Below, piece after piece: positions 25,125-33,731 of a DNA stretch of 64,000 bases (its first letter is position 1; each line of letters begins with the position of its first letter). The stretch lies in the NCBI RefSeq assembly GCF_022440805.1, contig NZ_JAKNTK010000001.1, forward strand, positions 310,001-374,000, written 5' to 3'. Source of the stretch: Holdemania massiliensis (GTDB lineage Bacteria > Bacillota_I > Bacilli_A > Erysipelotrichales > Erysipelotrichaceae). The notes under the pieces were generated by a model that made no database searches, was not told where the DNA came from, and was given only the letters and a program-made list of their open reading frames with translations. A program made the position numbers and the translations under genes.

Positions 25125-25850
25125 ATGAAGAAATCTGTGATCATTCTGTCTTTAGTCTTAATTGCAGGATGCAGCGCAAAAGTAAATCAGCCTGATCCAA
25201 CAGTGCCGCCAGAGATGGATGCAAGTGTACCGACCGCAACACCGGCGATGACTTCTAACGAAGAAAGCAGACCGTATCCTGAGAGTCAGTGGAACGCTGT
25301 TGATTTTTCTCTGTTTTTTGATACGATTCCGGCAGAAAGTTGCTCCGGGGATCTGTCAAAAGAGATGTGCATTGAACTCTATGGAGAAAAATCAGCACTT
25401 CCGGAAGACTTAACATTGATTGATGTCGGAGAAAACGGAGAATATCATAGTTTTACGCTTGAAAACAGCGATGATCATTCTTCAATTCATTTCGCTGTTC
25501 TGCACCATCTCTATGATTCATTGCTGGTCAGAGCGGATTTTATCCTGGATGAGAATAATCATTCAGAAGTGATGCTTTATTTCTATTATGATCAAGATAT
25601 TCAGCAGCATCCGGAATACTATGACATCGGAAAATCAATCGAAAATTGGGGCGGCACGAATATCTATCATACAGCTTATGCGATAACGCAGAAGGACATT
25701 GTGATTGAAAATAATGAAGTAGTAGATCACCAGGGAGACTATTCTCTTGTAAGAATGCAGAATTTCTACTGTGATTCCACGGACTCGGAAGATTCAAAAA
25801 CGGGCTGCAATTATATCCAGAATCTTGAGATAGTTAAGTTTACAGAGTGA
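25125..25850 (+). CDS. Lipoprotein of unknown function
   Basis: A 241-residue protein with lipobox LIAGC (Cys16), a Pro/Thr-rich linker to about residue 45 and an acidic soluble domain containing four Cys residues that could form two disulfides. AGGAGG precedes the ATG. Signal peptide and linker resemble those of the previous lipoprotein, suggesting related surface roles. I do not recognise the family. It is the last gene of the AT-rich operon. Confidence 0.7.
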   Translation: MKKSVIILSLVLIAGCSAKVNQPDPTVPPEMDASVPTATPAMTSNEESRPYPESQWNAVDFSLFFDTIPAESCSGDLSKEMCIELYGEKSALPEDLTLIDVGENGEYHSFTLENSDDHSSIHFAVLHHLYDSLLVRADFILDENNHSEVMLYFYYDQDIQQHPEYYDIGKSIENWGGTNIYHTAYAITQKDIVIENNEVVDHQGDYSLVRMQNFYCDSTDSEDSKTGCNYIQNLEIVKFTE

Positions 25851-26204
25851 GGATATATTGGAGATAGAGTTAACTGCATTCAATCTATGTAAAAATAAAA
25901 AGCTATCTCAAAATAGTTCTTTTCTCTGATCAGCAGTATGAATGTAAATATGATTTAACAACTTTAACAAGTAAATCAAGGATTGGATCAGGAAATTGTT
26001 AAAGATACAGGAAAAGGACAGTTAATTTCCTCACTGCCCCTTTTCATTCTGCATGCGGATTAAATATAAGATCGAGGAGATGCAAGTTTATAATGTCAAA
26101 CGGAGTCATTGCCTTGTAACAACTGTTGCAATAAGTAACAACTCTGCGGTCAGGATAAGCATCTACCTGACTTTGTAATAAAGTCAGCTGCTTTTGAAGA
26201 GGGA
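25851..26204. other. Gene-free stretch between the immunity operon and the minus-strand regulator unit
   Basis: AT-rich and convergent. It contains a weak hairpin with short T run (about 25900-25924) that may end the lipoprotein transcript, and a perfect short hairpin TGACTTT-GTAAT-AAAGTCA at 26168-26186. No coding region is convincing. Confidence 0.5.
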
Positions 26205-26678
26205 TCAGGTCACGGATTTTTTCAGCTCTTCAAAATAATGAGGAGCGCTGATCAGATTACGCTCGCTGATTGGATTCATGAGTAGAGTTCCACAGGCAGC
26301 TGCCTGAACTTGAGGTTCATGTATGATGAAGTTCATCTTCCTTAAAGCCTGACGGACTTGACAGCGAAGCTGCAGTGATGCGCGAACACAGTCCTGCACC
26401 GTGATTGACACACCTTTATAATCCGGCCAGAAGAACTCAGAATCTCGTTCGAATAAGCTTAGAACATGAATTACAGTACAGTTTGGAAAGTGTTCCTGGA
26501 GAATAGCCTGGCAGCTCAGGCAAACTGTAATAAGCAGATCATCATCCTGAATAGACCATGAAGATCTGCAGCATCCCACTATTTCTGCATTCCAGCGCTG
26601 TTTGAGATAAGTTTTTATTCTTGCAGAGGTTTCCGGATGGGCAGCCTGAAACTGACAGCTGGGAAAATAGTAAATCAA
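26205..26678 (-). CDS. Small cysteine-cluster protein resembling a CCG/HdrB-like domain
   Basis: A 157-residue protein read from TTG, seven bases after GGAGG; a TTG 18 bases earlier overlaps that site. Cysteines are spaced as PSC, then GCC about 27 residues later, then CLSC, similar to the CX(n)CCX(n)CXXC pattern of the CCG domain of heterodisulfide-reductase-like proteins that bind iron-sulfur centres or act in redox. Only one such motif is present and the protein is short. It begins 14 bases after the LicR-type regulator stop and is probably cotranscribed with it. Function is unknown. Confidence 0.55.
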   Translation of the reverse strand: MIYYFPSCQFQAAHPETSARIKTYLKQRWNAEIVGCCRSSWSIQDDDLLITVCLSCQAILQEHFPNCTVIHVLSLFERDSEFFWPDYKGVSITVQDCVRASLQLRCQVRQALRKMNFIIHEPQVQAAACGTLLMNPISERNLISAPHYFEELKKSVT

Positions 26679-26692
26679 GTTTGCTCCTCCTT

Positions 26693-28591
26693 TCAAAACT
26701 GACTGAATTTAGCCATAAATTCATCATAATTTTTGGTTTCCAACAAGTCAAACGCCAGGTGACTGTTTTGAATAATTTTAGAGATTTTATCAAAGAAAAT
26801 CCGCGTGAGCGCCTGATTCTCATTGATGCAGACCAAGAAAATAATCTGAACCGGTTTAGCGTTCCACGTTACCGGTTTTTTCAGCTTGCAGATGGAGATG
26901 AAGTTCGGCAGTCGTTCTGGGTTTAACGGATGAGGAATCGCGATCTTATTGTTATACTCGGTCGTTCCCATGCATTCGCGCGCAATGACGGAATCGTAAA
27001 AGTCGTTGGGCAGGGAAATATTTTTGCGAATGTGGTCGATTTGCTTCGTCAGTGCTTCCTGTCGGGAAACCGCGCTGATTTCTAAAAAAAGTTCCGGCCG
27101 AATGAGTTTGTCCAAATGAAATTTCTCATTCAGATTATTCAAGAGTAAACGCAGAATGTGCAGATCATTCTCCGACAAACTGGGCTGAATTTTTAACGTC
27201 GGCTTATCAAAGCGCAGATTCATTTCGGTGGCGTTCAGAATGACGTCAAACTTTTTCAGTTCCTCCGTATCCAAAGTTTTTGCATCGAACAGCTTCACCA
27301 GATTAATAAAATCCGCCAGCGTCTTGTTCAGCCGATAGGCAATCAGCTTAAACAAACTTGATATATCGTTAGAGATCACGGCGATGTTTACTTTCACCCG
27401 CGCCTCCGGCCCCCGCTCTAAAGCTAAGGCAATATGCAGGGTGAAATACATGATTTCTTCCTCGGATACTATGATTCCATATTTTTTGGGAATAAATGAC
27501 AAGCCGCAGACAGCCAGTTCATTGGCGAACGGGAACTCATCGCGGATGGATAAAAGATTGGACTGCGTCACCTGCATATTGTTTTCCAGACGATGCAGAA
27601 ACGGCACGATATGCGTCAGTAAATTTGTGCGCAGGTCTTTATCTTCAAACAAATCTATTTTCGATAATTTTAAAACACTGCGAAGAAACAAGTTATAAAA
27701 GATAACCGCGTCCTGCGGCCATTCCTCTCCCAGGTCGCTGTGATCGGCATTGATCTTCTTTTTTCCGTTGATATGGAAAGCAAAATAGCACAGCTCGGCT
27801 TCCGGCAGCGACACATGAAAAATATCCTCAATCGAGCGGTTGATATCCAGCGCCGTCTTGTATTCCAGCGACTGCCGCATTTCTTCGCTGACTTCCTGAC
27901 TGATGATGTTGTTGGTTTCCACACGGTTAATCGCAATCAGAATATGCAGGGACAGCGCGCTGCATGAATCAGCAGTGATTGAGATGTTGGCATTCATCAG
28001 CGATTCAGCAATGACGTGCTGGATCAGGCTCAGCTGTTTTGATTTGTATATTGTTTCCTGCGGCAGAAAATCGATGATTCCGCTGATCGACGCTTCTTTG
28101 GACAGACAGCGGCGGATATCTTTTTCTTTGCCGATGATCCGGTAGCCGTTGCTGTGACTGTGCTGCAATATCAGATGATAACGCTCAAGCAAGGGTTTCA
28201 GTTCTCTGAGATCCTTACGCAGTGAGGAAGGGGAAATGTAAATTTCATCGGCGAGATCGTACAGATTCAGATATTCGTTTTCCGTGATTAAGCGGGCCAG
28301 AAGATATTTTTTGCGGTTTTCCGGCGAATCGACAGTATCGGTTTCCCCCTCACTCAGAGACTGAACATAATGATTAAATTTTTCCTGATCATAGACGATC
28401 AGCACCGATCCCGACCCGCGCTTGATTAAAATATCAGCCCCGTTTTCCATCAATTCATCCTTGAGCTGATTGATGTATTTCAATAACGTCTTGACGCTGA
28501 CGTTCAGCATAAAAGCCAGCGCCGAGCTGGACTGTGGTTCTGAGGAAGCCATCAGCTTTTGAAGCAGGATCGGCCGGTCTTTTTCGTACAT
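26693..28591 (-). CDS. LicR/MtlR-type PRD transcriptional regulator with EIIB/EIIA domains
   Basis: A 632-residue activator-type regulator. In order: N-terminal HTH (about residues 8-60), second HTH (about 95-150), PRD1 with His in LSLHILIAINR and CYFAFHINGKK, PRD2 with His in LLTHIVPFLHR and FTLHIALALER, a degenerate EIIB-like domain without the Cys (NIAVISNDISSLF), and EIIA with the phospho-His in AIPHPL. PTS phosphorylation of the PRDs and EIIA sets its activity. It is divergent from the first cellobiose-type PTS operon, its likely target. Confidence 0.88.
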   Translation of the reverse strand: MYEKDRPILLQKLMASSEPQSSSALAFMLNVSVKTLLKYINQLKDELMENGADILIKRGSGSVLIVYDQEKFNHYVQSLSEGETDTVDSPENRKKYLLARLITENEYLNLYDLADEIYISPSSLRKDLRELKPLLERYHLILQHSHSNGYRIIGKEKDIRRCLSKEASISGIIDFLPQETIYKSKQLSLIQHVIAESLMNANISITADSCSALSLHILIAINRVETNNIISQEVSEEMRQSLEYKTALDINRSIEDIFHVSLPEAELCYFAFHINGKKKINADHSDLGEEWPQDAVIFYNLFLRSVLKLSKIDLFEDKDLRTNLLTHIVPFLHRLENNMQVTQSNLLSIRDEFPFANELAVCGLSFIPKKYGIIVSEEEIMYFTLHIALALERGPEARVKVNIAVISNDISSLFKLIAYRLNKTLADFINLVKLFDAKTLDTEELKKFDVILNATEMNLRFDKPTLKIQPSLSENDLHILRLLLNNLNEKFHLDKLIRPELFLEISAVSRQEALTKQIDHIRKNISLPNDFYDSVIARECMGTTEYNNKIAIPHPLNPERLPNFISICKLKKPVTWNAKPVQIIFLVCINENQALTRIFFDKISKIIQNSHLAFDLLETKNYDEFMAKFSQF

Positions 28592-28662
28592 AAAACGCCC
28601 CTCTTTTCTTTTCCATTATAAACAATTATAAAATTGGAAGCTGTTTTTATCTTCTTTAACAC

Positions 28663-28694
28663 AAAGGTAAATTCTTCAAATCATGTTTACCTTT
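28663..28694. promoter_or_regulatory. Inverted repeat, candidate LicR-type operator
   Basis: AAAGGTAAA at 28663 and TTTACCTTT at 28686 form a perfect 9-bp dyad with a 14-base centre. It lies 43 bases upstream of the TATAAA (28737) of the PTS operon, an activator-like position. Confidence 0.5.
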
Positions 28695-28772
28695 TCGATA
28701 GAGAAACACTTTCCTACACCGTTCATGTTCAAATGGTATAAATAAGTCAGAAGCAATGAGGAGGAAAGTACA

Positions 28773-29087
28773 ATGAACATTTTACTGGTCTGCGCCTGCG
28801 GTTCCAGCACCAGCGTCGTTCTGCAGAAAATGAAAGAAAACCTGGCAAGTGACGAACCGTGGACGATCGAAGCAAAATCCCTGTCGGATGCGAAAAAGGT
28901 CATGGGCAAATATGATTATGTCCTGCTTGCACCGCAGATCCGTTATCAGATCAAAACCATTCAAAGTCTGGCTGAGCCTTATGAGGGCTTAACGGTGATG
29001 AACATTGAACCGGCAGACTTCGGCCGCTGCAACGGCAAGGCGATTCTGGATCAGATTCGCCGCTGTGAACAAACAAAACAAAAATAA
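28773..29087 (+). CDS. PTS cellobiose/lichenan-type EIIB component (operon 1)
   Basis: A 104-residue EIIB of the lactose/cellobiose family. The phospho-accepting Cys lies in ILLVCACGSSTS (Cys7). It receives phosphate from EIIA and gives it to the beta-glucoside as it crosses EIIC. GAGGAAAG precedes the ATG. It is the first gene of the operon EIIB-EIIC-EIIA-GH1. Confidence 0.92.
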   Translation: MNILLVCACGSSTSVVLQKMKENLASDEPWTIEAKSLSDAKKVMGKYDYVLLAPQIRYQIKTIQSLAEPYEGLTVMNIEPADFGRCNGKAILDQIRRCEQTKQK

Positions 29088-29103
29088 AGGGGGACTCTAT
29101 TCC

Positions 29104-30456
29104 ATGGCGAAGGAACAACACGAAAAGAAAAAATTCCTCGACCGGTTTGAAGAAATGTGCATGCCGATGGCAACCTTCTTCGGAACCGAACCACACTTTT
29201 TGGCACTGCGCGACGGCGTTGTCAGTGCGCTGCCGTTTACGTTTGTCGGCGGCATTGCTTTCTTAATCTACAAATGTCCATGGCAGGAAGGCTATGCGAC
29301 AGGCGTGGGTTTCTTTGATGCCTTCATGAATGCCTGGTTCCAGATGTCTATGAATTTCAAGGATATCTGTTACGCACCCTATGGAGCCACGCTGGGCATC
29401 ATCTCCATTTTCATCTGCTTTACCGTAGCTTATTCACTGGCTGAACATTATAAAAAGAACGCTGTGAATTTTGCGGTATGCGCGACGTCGATTTATTTGC
29501 TGATCGCTTCGCCGGTGATTTCGGGGGCAATGTCCATTGCCTATCTAGGATCAGTCGGTATTCTGGTAGCCTGTCTGGTGGCCCTGGGATCTGTCGAGAT
29601 CATGCGGATTTCAATCGAAAAGGGCTGGACGATTCACATGCCGCCGAGCGTTCCGCAGGTCATTGAGAATACATTCAGCACGATATTCCCGTATGTTTAC
29701 GCCTTGATCATCTTCTATGCGCTGAGCGTGATTTCGCAGCTGGCGTTCGGCAAACTACTGCCTGAGCTGTGGCAGTACATCTTCACGCTGATTACCGTAG
29801 CGGTGGAAAATCCAGTTGCCGTAACCGTGCTGACCGCCTTTGAAAACTTGTTGTTTTCATTTGGAATTCATCCTACCACCGTTGTCGGTCCGCTGCTGGA
29901 TCCGCTGCAGCTGGTCACCTTGACAGCCAATGCTGAAGCTTTTGCGGCTGGCACAGCGCTGAATGCCTTGCCGCATGTCTATACGCAGTCATTCTGGGCG
30001 TATTATTCCTGCATTGGCGGTGCCGGATCAACGCTGGCTTTATGTGCGATGTGTGTTAAGAGTAAGTCGAAGCAGCTCAGTGCGGTCGGCAAGGTTGCGA
30101 TTGTACCTTCACTGTTTAATATCAACGAACCTGTGATCTTCGGTCTGCCGATCTTCCTGAATCCGATCCTGGTGATTCCGTTCATGTTGGCGCCGTCCGC
30201 CAATATCCTGTTAGGCTGGCTGTGTACTTCACTGGGACTGGTTAATCATTCATTCCTGTTTCTGACTTCGACGACCCCGACGGTTTTAGGGGCATTCATC
30301 TCGACTTTGGACTGGCGGTCCTGCCTGCTAGTGGTCGTGATGTTTGCGATCGACTGGATGATCTATTACCCGTTCTTCAAGATTTATGAAAAACGCTGCA
30401 TTGAACAGGAAAGCGGGGAAGCGGCTGAAATTGAAGCAGCCAATCCCTCAGCATAA
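29104..30456 (+). CDS. PTS cellobiose/lichenan-type EIIC permease (operon 1)
   Basis: A 450-residue membrane permease with about ten hydrophobic segments. The loop FNINEPVIFGLPIFLNP is the family signature at the sugar-binding site. It transports a beta-linked disaccharide or aryl-beta-glucoside while EIIB phosphorylates it. The start is the ATG after GGGGGACTC; longer in-frame starts run back into the EIIB gene. Confidence 0.93.
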   Translation: MAKEQHEKKKFLDRFEEMCMPMATFFGTEPHFLALRDGVVSALPFTFVGGIAFLIYKCPWQEGYATGVGFFDAFMNAWFQMSMNFKDICYAPYGATLGIISIFICFTVAYSLAEHYKKNAVNFAVCATSIYLLIASPVISGAMSIAYLGSVGILVACLVALGSVEIMRISIEKGWTIHMPPSVPQVIENTFSTIFPYVYALIIFYALSVISQLAFGKLLPELWQYIFTLITVAVENPVAVTVLTAFENLLFSFGIHPTTVVGPLLDPLQLVTLTANAEAFAAGTALNALPHVYTQSFWAYYSCIGGAGSTLALCAMCVKSKSKQLSAVGKVAIVPSLFNINEPVIFGLPIFLNPILVIPFMLAPSANILLGWLCTSLGLVNHSFLFLTSTTPTVLGAFISTLDWRSCLLVVVMFAIDWMIYYPFFKIYEKRCIEQESGEAAEIEAANPSA

Positions 30457-30480
30457 CAACAAAAGAAACGAGGCAGAAAC

Positions 30481-30795
30481 ATGACCGATATCAAAATGAC
30501 AGCTTTTGAAATTATCTCGTATGCCGGAGATGCAAAAAGTTCCGCCTATGAAGCCTTGGAAGCGGCGAAACAAAATGATCATGCCGGCTATGAAGCGAAG
30601 ATGGAGGAAGCTGAGAATAAAATTAATGAGGCGCATAAAACACAGTATGCCATGCTTCAGCAGGAAGCTGCAGATCAGCTGCACGCTGAATTTTCAATCA
30701 TCGTTGTTCACGCTCAGGATCATTTAATGACGACGATGGCAACGATAGATCTGATCAAAGAACTCAGTGAACTGTATTTTCTGCGGCATGTGTAA
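30481..30795 (+). CDS. PTS lactose/cellobiose-type EIIA component (operon 1)
   Basis: A 104-residue helical trimeric EIIA. The active His77 lies in VVHAQDHLM, as in LacF/CelC. It carries phosphate from HPr to EIIB. It sits 24 bases after EIIC and is followed by a hairpin that may reduce read-through into the GH1 gene. Confidence 0.92.
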   Translation: MTDIKMTAFEIISYAGDAKSSAYEALEAAKQNDHAGYEAKMEEAENKINEAHKTQYAMLQQEAADQLHAEFSIIVVHAQDHLMTTMATIDLIKELSELYFLRHV

Positions 30796-30803
30796 ATGAC
30801 AGA

Positions 30804-30833
30804 CAGCTGCCTGCATTCCAGGCAGCTGCTTTT
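30804..30833 (+). terminator. Hairpin between EIIA and the GH1 gene
   Basis: CAGCTGCCTG pairs perfectly with CAGGCAGCTG across CATTC, followed by CTTTTC. It may be a partial terminator or an mRNA stabiliser within the operon. Confidence 0.6.
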
Positions 30834-30877
30834 CAAAGCTGATTTCTTATACAAAGAAGCAAAATAAGGAGGAACAA

Positions 30878-32320
30878 ATGAAACACGGATTCCCAAATGA
30901 CTTTTTGTGGGGCGGAGCGATTGCGGCCAATCAGGCGGAAGGCGCATGGAACGAAGGCGGCAAAGGACTGTCCGTTCCTGACGTTGACTGGCATGATCCC
31001 CATCTGATCCGCGGCGGCAAACGCGATGCGGATTCAGAAATGACCAGCTCGCGGTTAAATGATTTACTGGCGATGGATGAGGACTGGCAGTTTCCCAAAC
31101 GCAGCGGCATTGACTTCTACCACACTTATCAAGAAGATCTGGCACTGATGAAGGAGTTGGGATTAAAGGCTTTCCGAACCTCAATCAACTGGGCGCGGAT
31201 CTATCCCCATGGCGATGATGATCAGCCCAATGAAGAAGGGTTAAAATTTTATGATGATCTGATTGATGCGATTCTTTCCAACGGCATGGAGCCGATTATC
31301 ACGCTGTTTCATTACGAACTGCCGCTCAAGCTGGTAACCGAATACGGCGGCTGGCGTAATAAACAGCTGATCGATTTCTATGCTCAATTTGCCCAAACCT
31401 GCTTTGAACGGTATAAGGGGAAGGTGCGGTACTGGATTCTGATCAATCAGATCAATTTAATCTATGTTGAATCATTTAATTCATTGGGAATTCTATGTGA
31501 TCAGGTGGAGAATCTGGAAGAAGCAAAATATCAGGCAATCCACAATCAGTTTGTGGCCTGTTCACTAGCGACAAAATTAGGACGGGAAATTGATCCGAAC
31601 TTCAAACTCGGCATGATGATATCCGATCATAACTGCTATCCGGAAACCGCTTCGCCCGAAGATGTGTTCAGCACCCTGCAAAAAAATCAGATGAGTCAGT
31701 TTTTCTACGGCGATGTGCGGATCCGCGGGTATTATCCAGGGTATGCTCTGCGTTATTTTGAGGATCATCAGCTGAACATTGACTGGACAGAGGAGGAACT
31801 GAATCTGATTAAGCACTACACGGCTGATTATATGGCGTTCAGCTATTATTACTCACGCATGAACTCAGCTGTCCGCAACACGCCGGAGCTTAACGATATT
31901 TCACGCAATCCGCTTCTTCCTGCCTCCGTTTGGGGATGGTGTGTCGACCCCCTGGGCCTGCGCAATTCGCTCAACGTCTATTATGACCGCTACCAGCTGC
32001 CGCTAATGATTGCGGAGAATGGATTGGGAGCCTTGGACGAGCTGAAAGAGGGAACGGTAGAGGATGATTATCGGATTGATTATCTGCGGGAACATCTTAA
32101 AGCTATCAAGGAAGCTTTGCACGATGGTGTCGATGTGTTCGCTTACTGTGCCTGGGGACCGATTGATATCGTCAGCTGTACGACGAATGAAATGTCCAAG
32201 CGCTATGGCTTTGTGTATGTTGATCTGAATGACGACGGAACGGGCAGCCGGAAACGGTTTAAGAAAAAGAGCTTTGGGTGGTACAAGCGGGTGATAGAAA
32301 CGAATGGAGAAGAGCTCTAG
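30878..32320 (+). CDS. GH1 6-phospho-beta-glucosidase-like enzyme with Gln at the acid/base site (operon 1)
   Basis: A 480-residue GH1 barrel resembling BglA/LicH 6-phospho-beta-glucosidases, with phosphate-binding residues in EMSKRYGFVYVD. The nucleophile Glu380 is present (MIAENG). The general acid/base position reads ILINQIN, with Gln191 (codon CAG at 31448) where the family has NE(I/P). Plant myrosinases have the same Glu-to-Gln change and cleave thioglucosides. The substrate is therefore likely a phosphorylated glucoside with a good leaving group, or the enzyme has another acid; this is inference. An AAGGAGG site precedes the start. Confidence 0.88.
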   Translation: MKHGFPNDFLWGGAIAANQAEGAWNEGGKGLSVPDVDWHDPHLIRGGKRDADSEMTSSRLNDLLAMDEDWQFPKRSGIDFYHTYQEDLALMKELGLKAFRTSINWARIYPHGDDDQPNEEGLKFYDDLIDAILSNGMEPIITLFHYELPLKLVTEYGGWRNKQLIDFYAQFAQTCFERYKGKVRYWILINQINLIYVESFNSLGILCDQVENLEEAKYQAIHNQFVACSLATKLGREIDPNFKLGMMISDHNCYPETASPEDVFSTLQKNQMSQFFYGDVRIRGYYPGYALRYFEDHQLNIDWTEEELNLIKHYTADYMAFSYYYSRMNSAVRNTPELNDISRNPLLPASVWGWCVDPLGLRNSLNVYYDRYQLPLMIAENGLGALDELKEGTVEDDYRIDYLREHLKAIKEALHDGVDVFAYCAWGPIDIVSCTTNEMSKRYGFVYVDLNDDGTGSRKRFKKKSFGWYKRVIETNGEEL

Positions 32321-32909
32321 TTTAACATGGAAAACAATGGCGCTGGCAGCAGTGGCCGGGGCTGGCATCGGCATTGGCGTCGGACTGATATTAACAGCCG
32401 GTATTGGCTCGGATACAGTCACGGTTTTCCAGGATGGTCTGCATCAACAGCTGCGGATCAGCTATGGACAAGCCTCACGGCTTTACAATCTGATTTTGAT
32501 TTTGACGGCCTTAATGGCAGCGCGGAAATATTTTGGAGCCGGCACTGTGATCTCAGCACTGATCACCGGCTTCGCGATTGACTCAACGGTTGCCCTGACA
32601 GGCAGTTTTATCGTCAGATCGGGTCTGCCCGGAAGCGTGCTTGTCTTTTTAGCCGGTCAGACACTGTATGCATTCTCTTTGGCAATGCTGATCCGCTGTC
32701 AGCTTGGCATGAATGGACTGGACAGCCTGATTTATGCGCTGCAGGAGAAAACTGGAATCAGCTATCGGCGGCTGCGTTGGGGAGTTGATTTTCTGTTTAC
32801 ATGGATGGGCTGGCTGCTGGGCGGCATCGTCGGCATCGGAACGTTGATTTCCATTCTGACAACCGGTCCGCTGATTGATTGGTTCCAGCGGCAAAGGAGG
32901 GTAACCTGA
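32304..32909 (+). CDS. YczE/YyaS-type membrane protein
   Basis: A 201-residue protein with about five hydrophobic segments, resembling the YczE/YitT-related family (GSDTVTVFQDGLHQQLRIS after TM1, GMNGLDSLIYAL in the second half). Function of the family is poorly known. The chosen ATG overlaps the end of the GH1 gene by 17 bases, so it may be coupled to the PTS operon; an in-frame ATG at 32337 is an alternative without a clear ribosome binding site. Confidence 0.7.
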   Translation: MEKSSSLTWKTMALAAVAGAGIGIGVGLILTAGIGSDTVTVFQDGLHQQLRISYGQASRLYNLILILTALMAARKYFGAGTVISALITGFAIDSTVALTGSFIVRSGLPGSVLVFLAGQTLYAFSLAMLIRCQLGMNGLDSLIYALQEKTGISYRRLRWGVDFLFTWMGWLLGGIVGIGTLISILTTGPLIDWFQRQRRVT

Positions 32910-33604
32910 TGGTAAAATTGATTTTGTTTTCAGTCTTGGCCGTGATGAGTTTGGCTTTGCCGTTAAGTCTGATTTTCACTTCGGGGACAAAGCCGAAAAT
33001 CCCATGGATTTTGTTGGGCGCTGGTTATTATTTGACAGCGAATTTGATCTTAAACCTTTTAAAAAATGCCTGGATGATGAAGCTGGAACCTTTAGGCGCT
33101 ATGCTTTTCTATTTAATCATTACCGTTATAACCTGGACACTGACCGCAAGTTTGTTTTTCCGTCGTTTGTCCGCTGCGAAAAGTGGAAAAATAAGTCTGA
33201 TTTATGGAGGATATGCGATGATCAATACATTTGTGGCCAGTATGGTCAGCTATTCTCCTCTAATCCAATATGGCTTATTAAGCGTGAGCGGACAGACCGA
33301 TCAAATTCCTGCAGAAGCAGCGGCATTGCTTCACTCAGCTTACAGCACAATTCAGGCTGCCGATATTGTGCTAGCCATAATTGAACTTTTATTTGTCTTT
33401 TTGATCATAGCTCAGCTGTTTAGCATCCTGCTTACGGGTAAAGGACCGCGAAGATTTATTGAATTTGCGGCAGGTTTGTTTGCTTATATGTTGATTCAAT
33501 ATGGCCAATGGGGAACAGGAGTCAGCTTTATTGCCTATGGAGCCATACTGGCAGGACTTGTAGTGATCGGTAAACGCGAGAGGATACGTTTAACAAGGGT
33601 CTAA
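32909..33604 (+). CDS. Polytopic membrane protein of unknown function
   Basis: A 231-residue, strongly hydrophobic protein with about six membrane segments. I do not recognise the family. The ATG overlaps the stop of the upstream membrane protein by one base (TGATG) and is preceded by AAAGGAGGG, so the two are cotranslated and perhaps form a complex. It ends the cluster that begins with the first PTS operon. Confidence 0.7.
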   Translation: MVKLILFSVLAVMSLALPLSLIFTSGTKPKIPWILLGAGYYLTANLILNLLKNAWMMKLEPLGAMLFYLIITVITWTLTASLFFRRLSAAKSGKISLIYGGYAMINTFVASMVSYSPLIQYGLLSVSGQTDQIPAEAAALLHSAYSTIQAADIVLAIIELLFVFLIIAQLFSILLTGKGPRRFIEFAAGLFAYMLIQYGQWGTGVSFIAYGAILAGLVVIGKRERIRLTRV

Positions 33605-33657
33605 CATTGAAGGCGTAATTAAAGAGATTTGTTTTGTTAATTTATGAACTTTATTCC

Positions 33658-33688
33658 TTGACTCGGTATCAAGTACCGAGAGTACGAT
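33658..33688 (+). promoter_or_regulatory. MerR-type promoter with 19-bp spacer and operator dyad
   Basis: TTGACT at 33658 and TACGAT at 33683 are separated by 19 bases, the overlong spacing of MerR-activated promoters. The dyad CTCGGTA-TCAAG-TACCGAG (33662-33680) fills the spacer. A MerR-family gene lies directly downstream of the controlled gene. Confidence 0.8.
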
Positions 33689-33731
33689 AAAGCTATCGAA
33701 AGACTTTCGGTTTGGAAAGGCAGGGAAAAAG

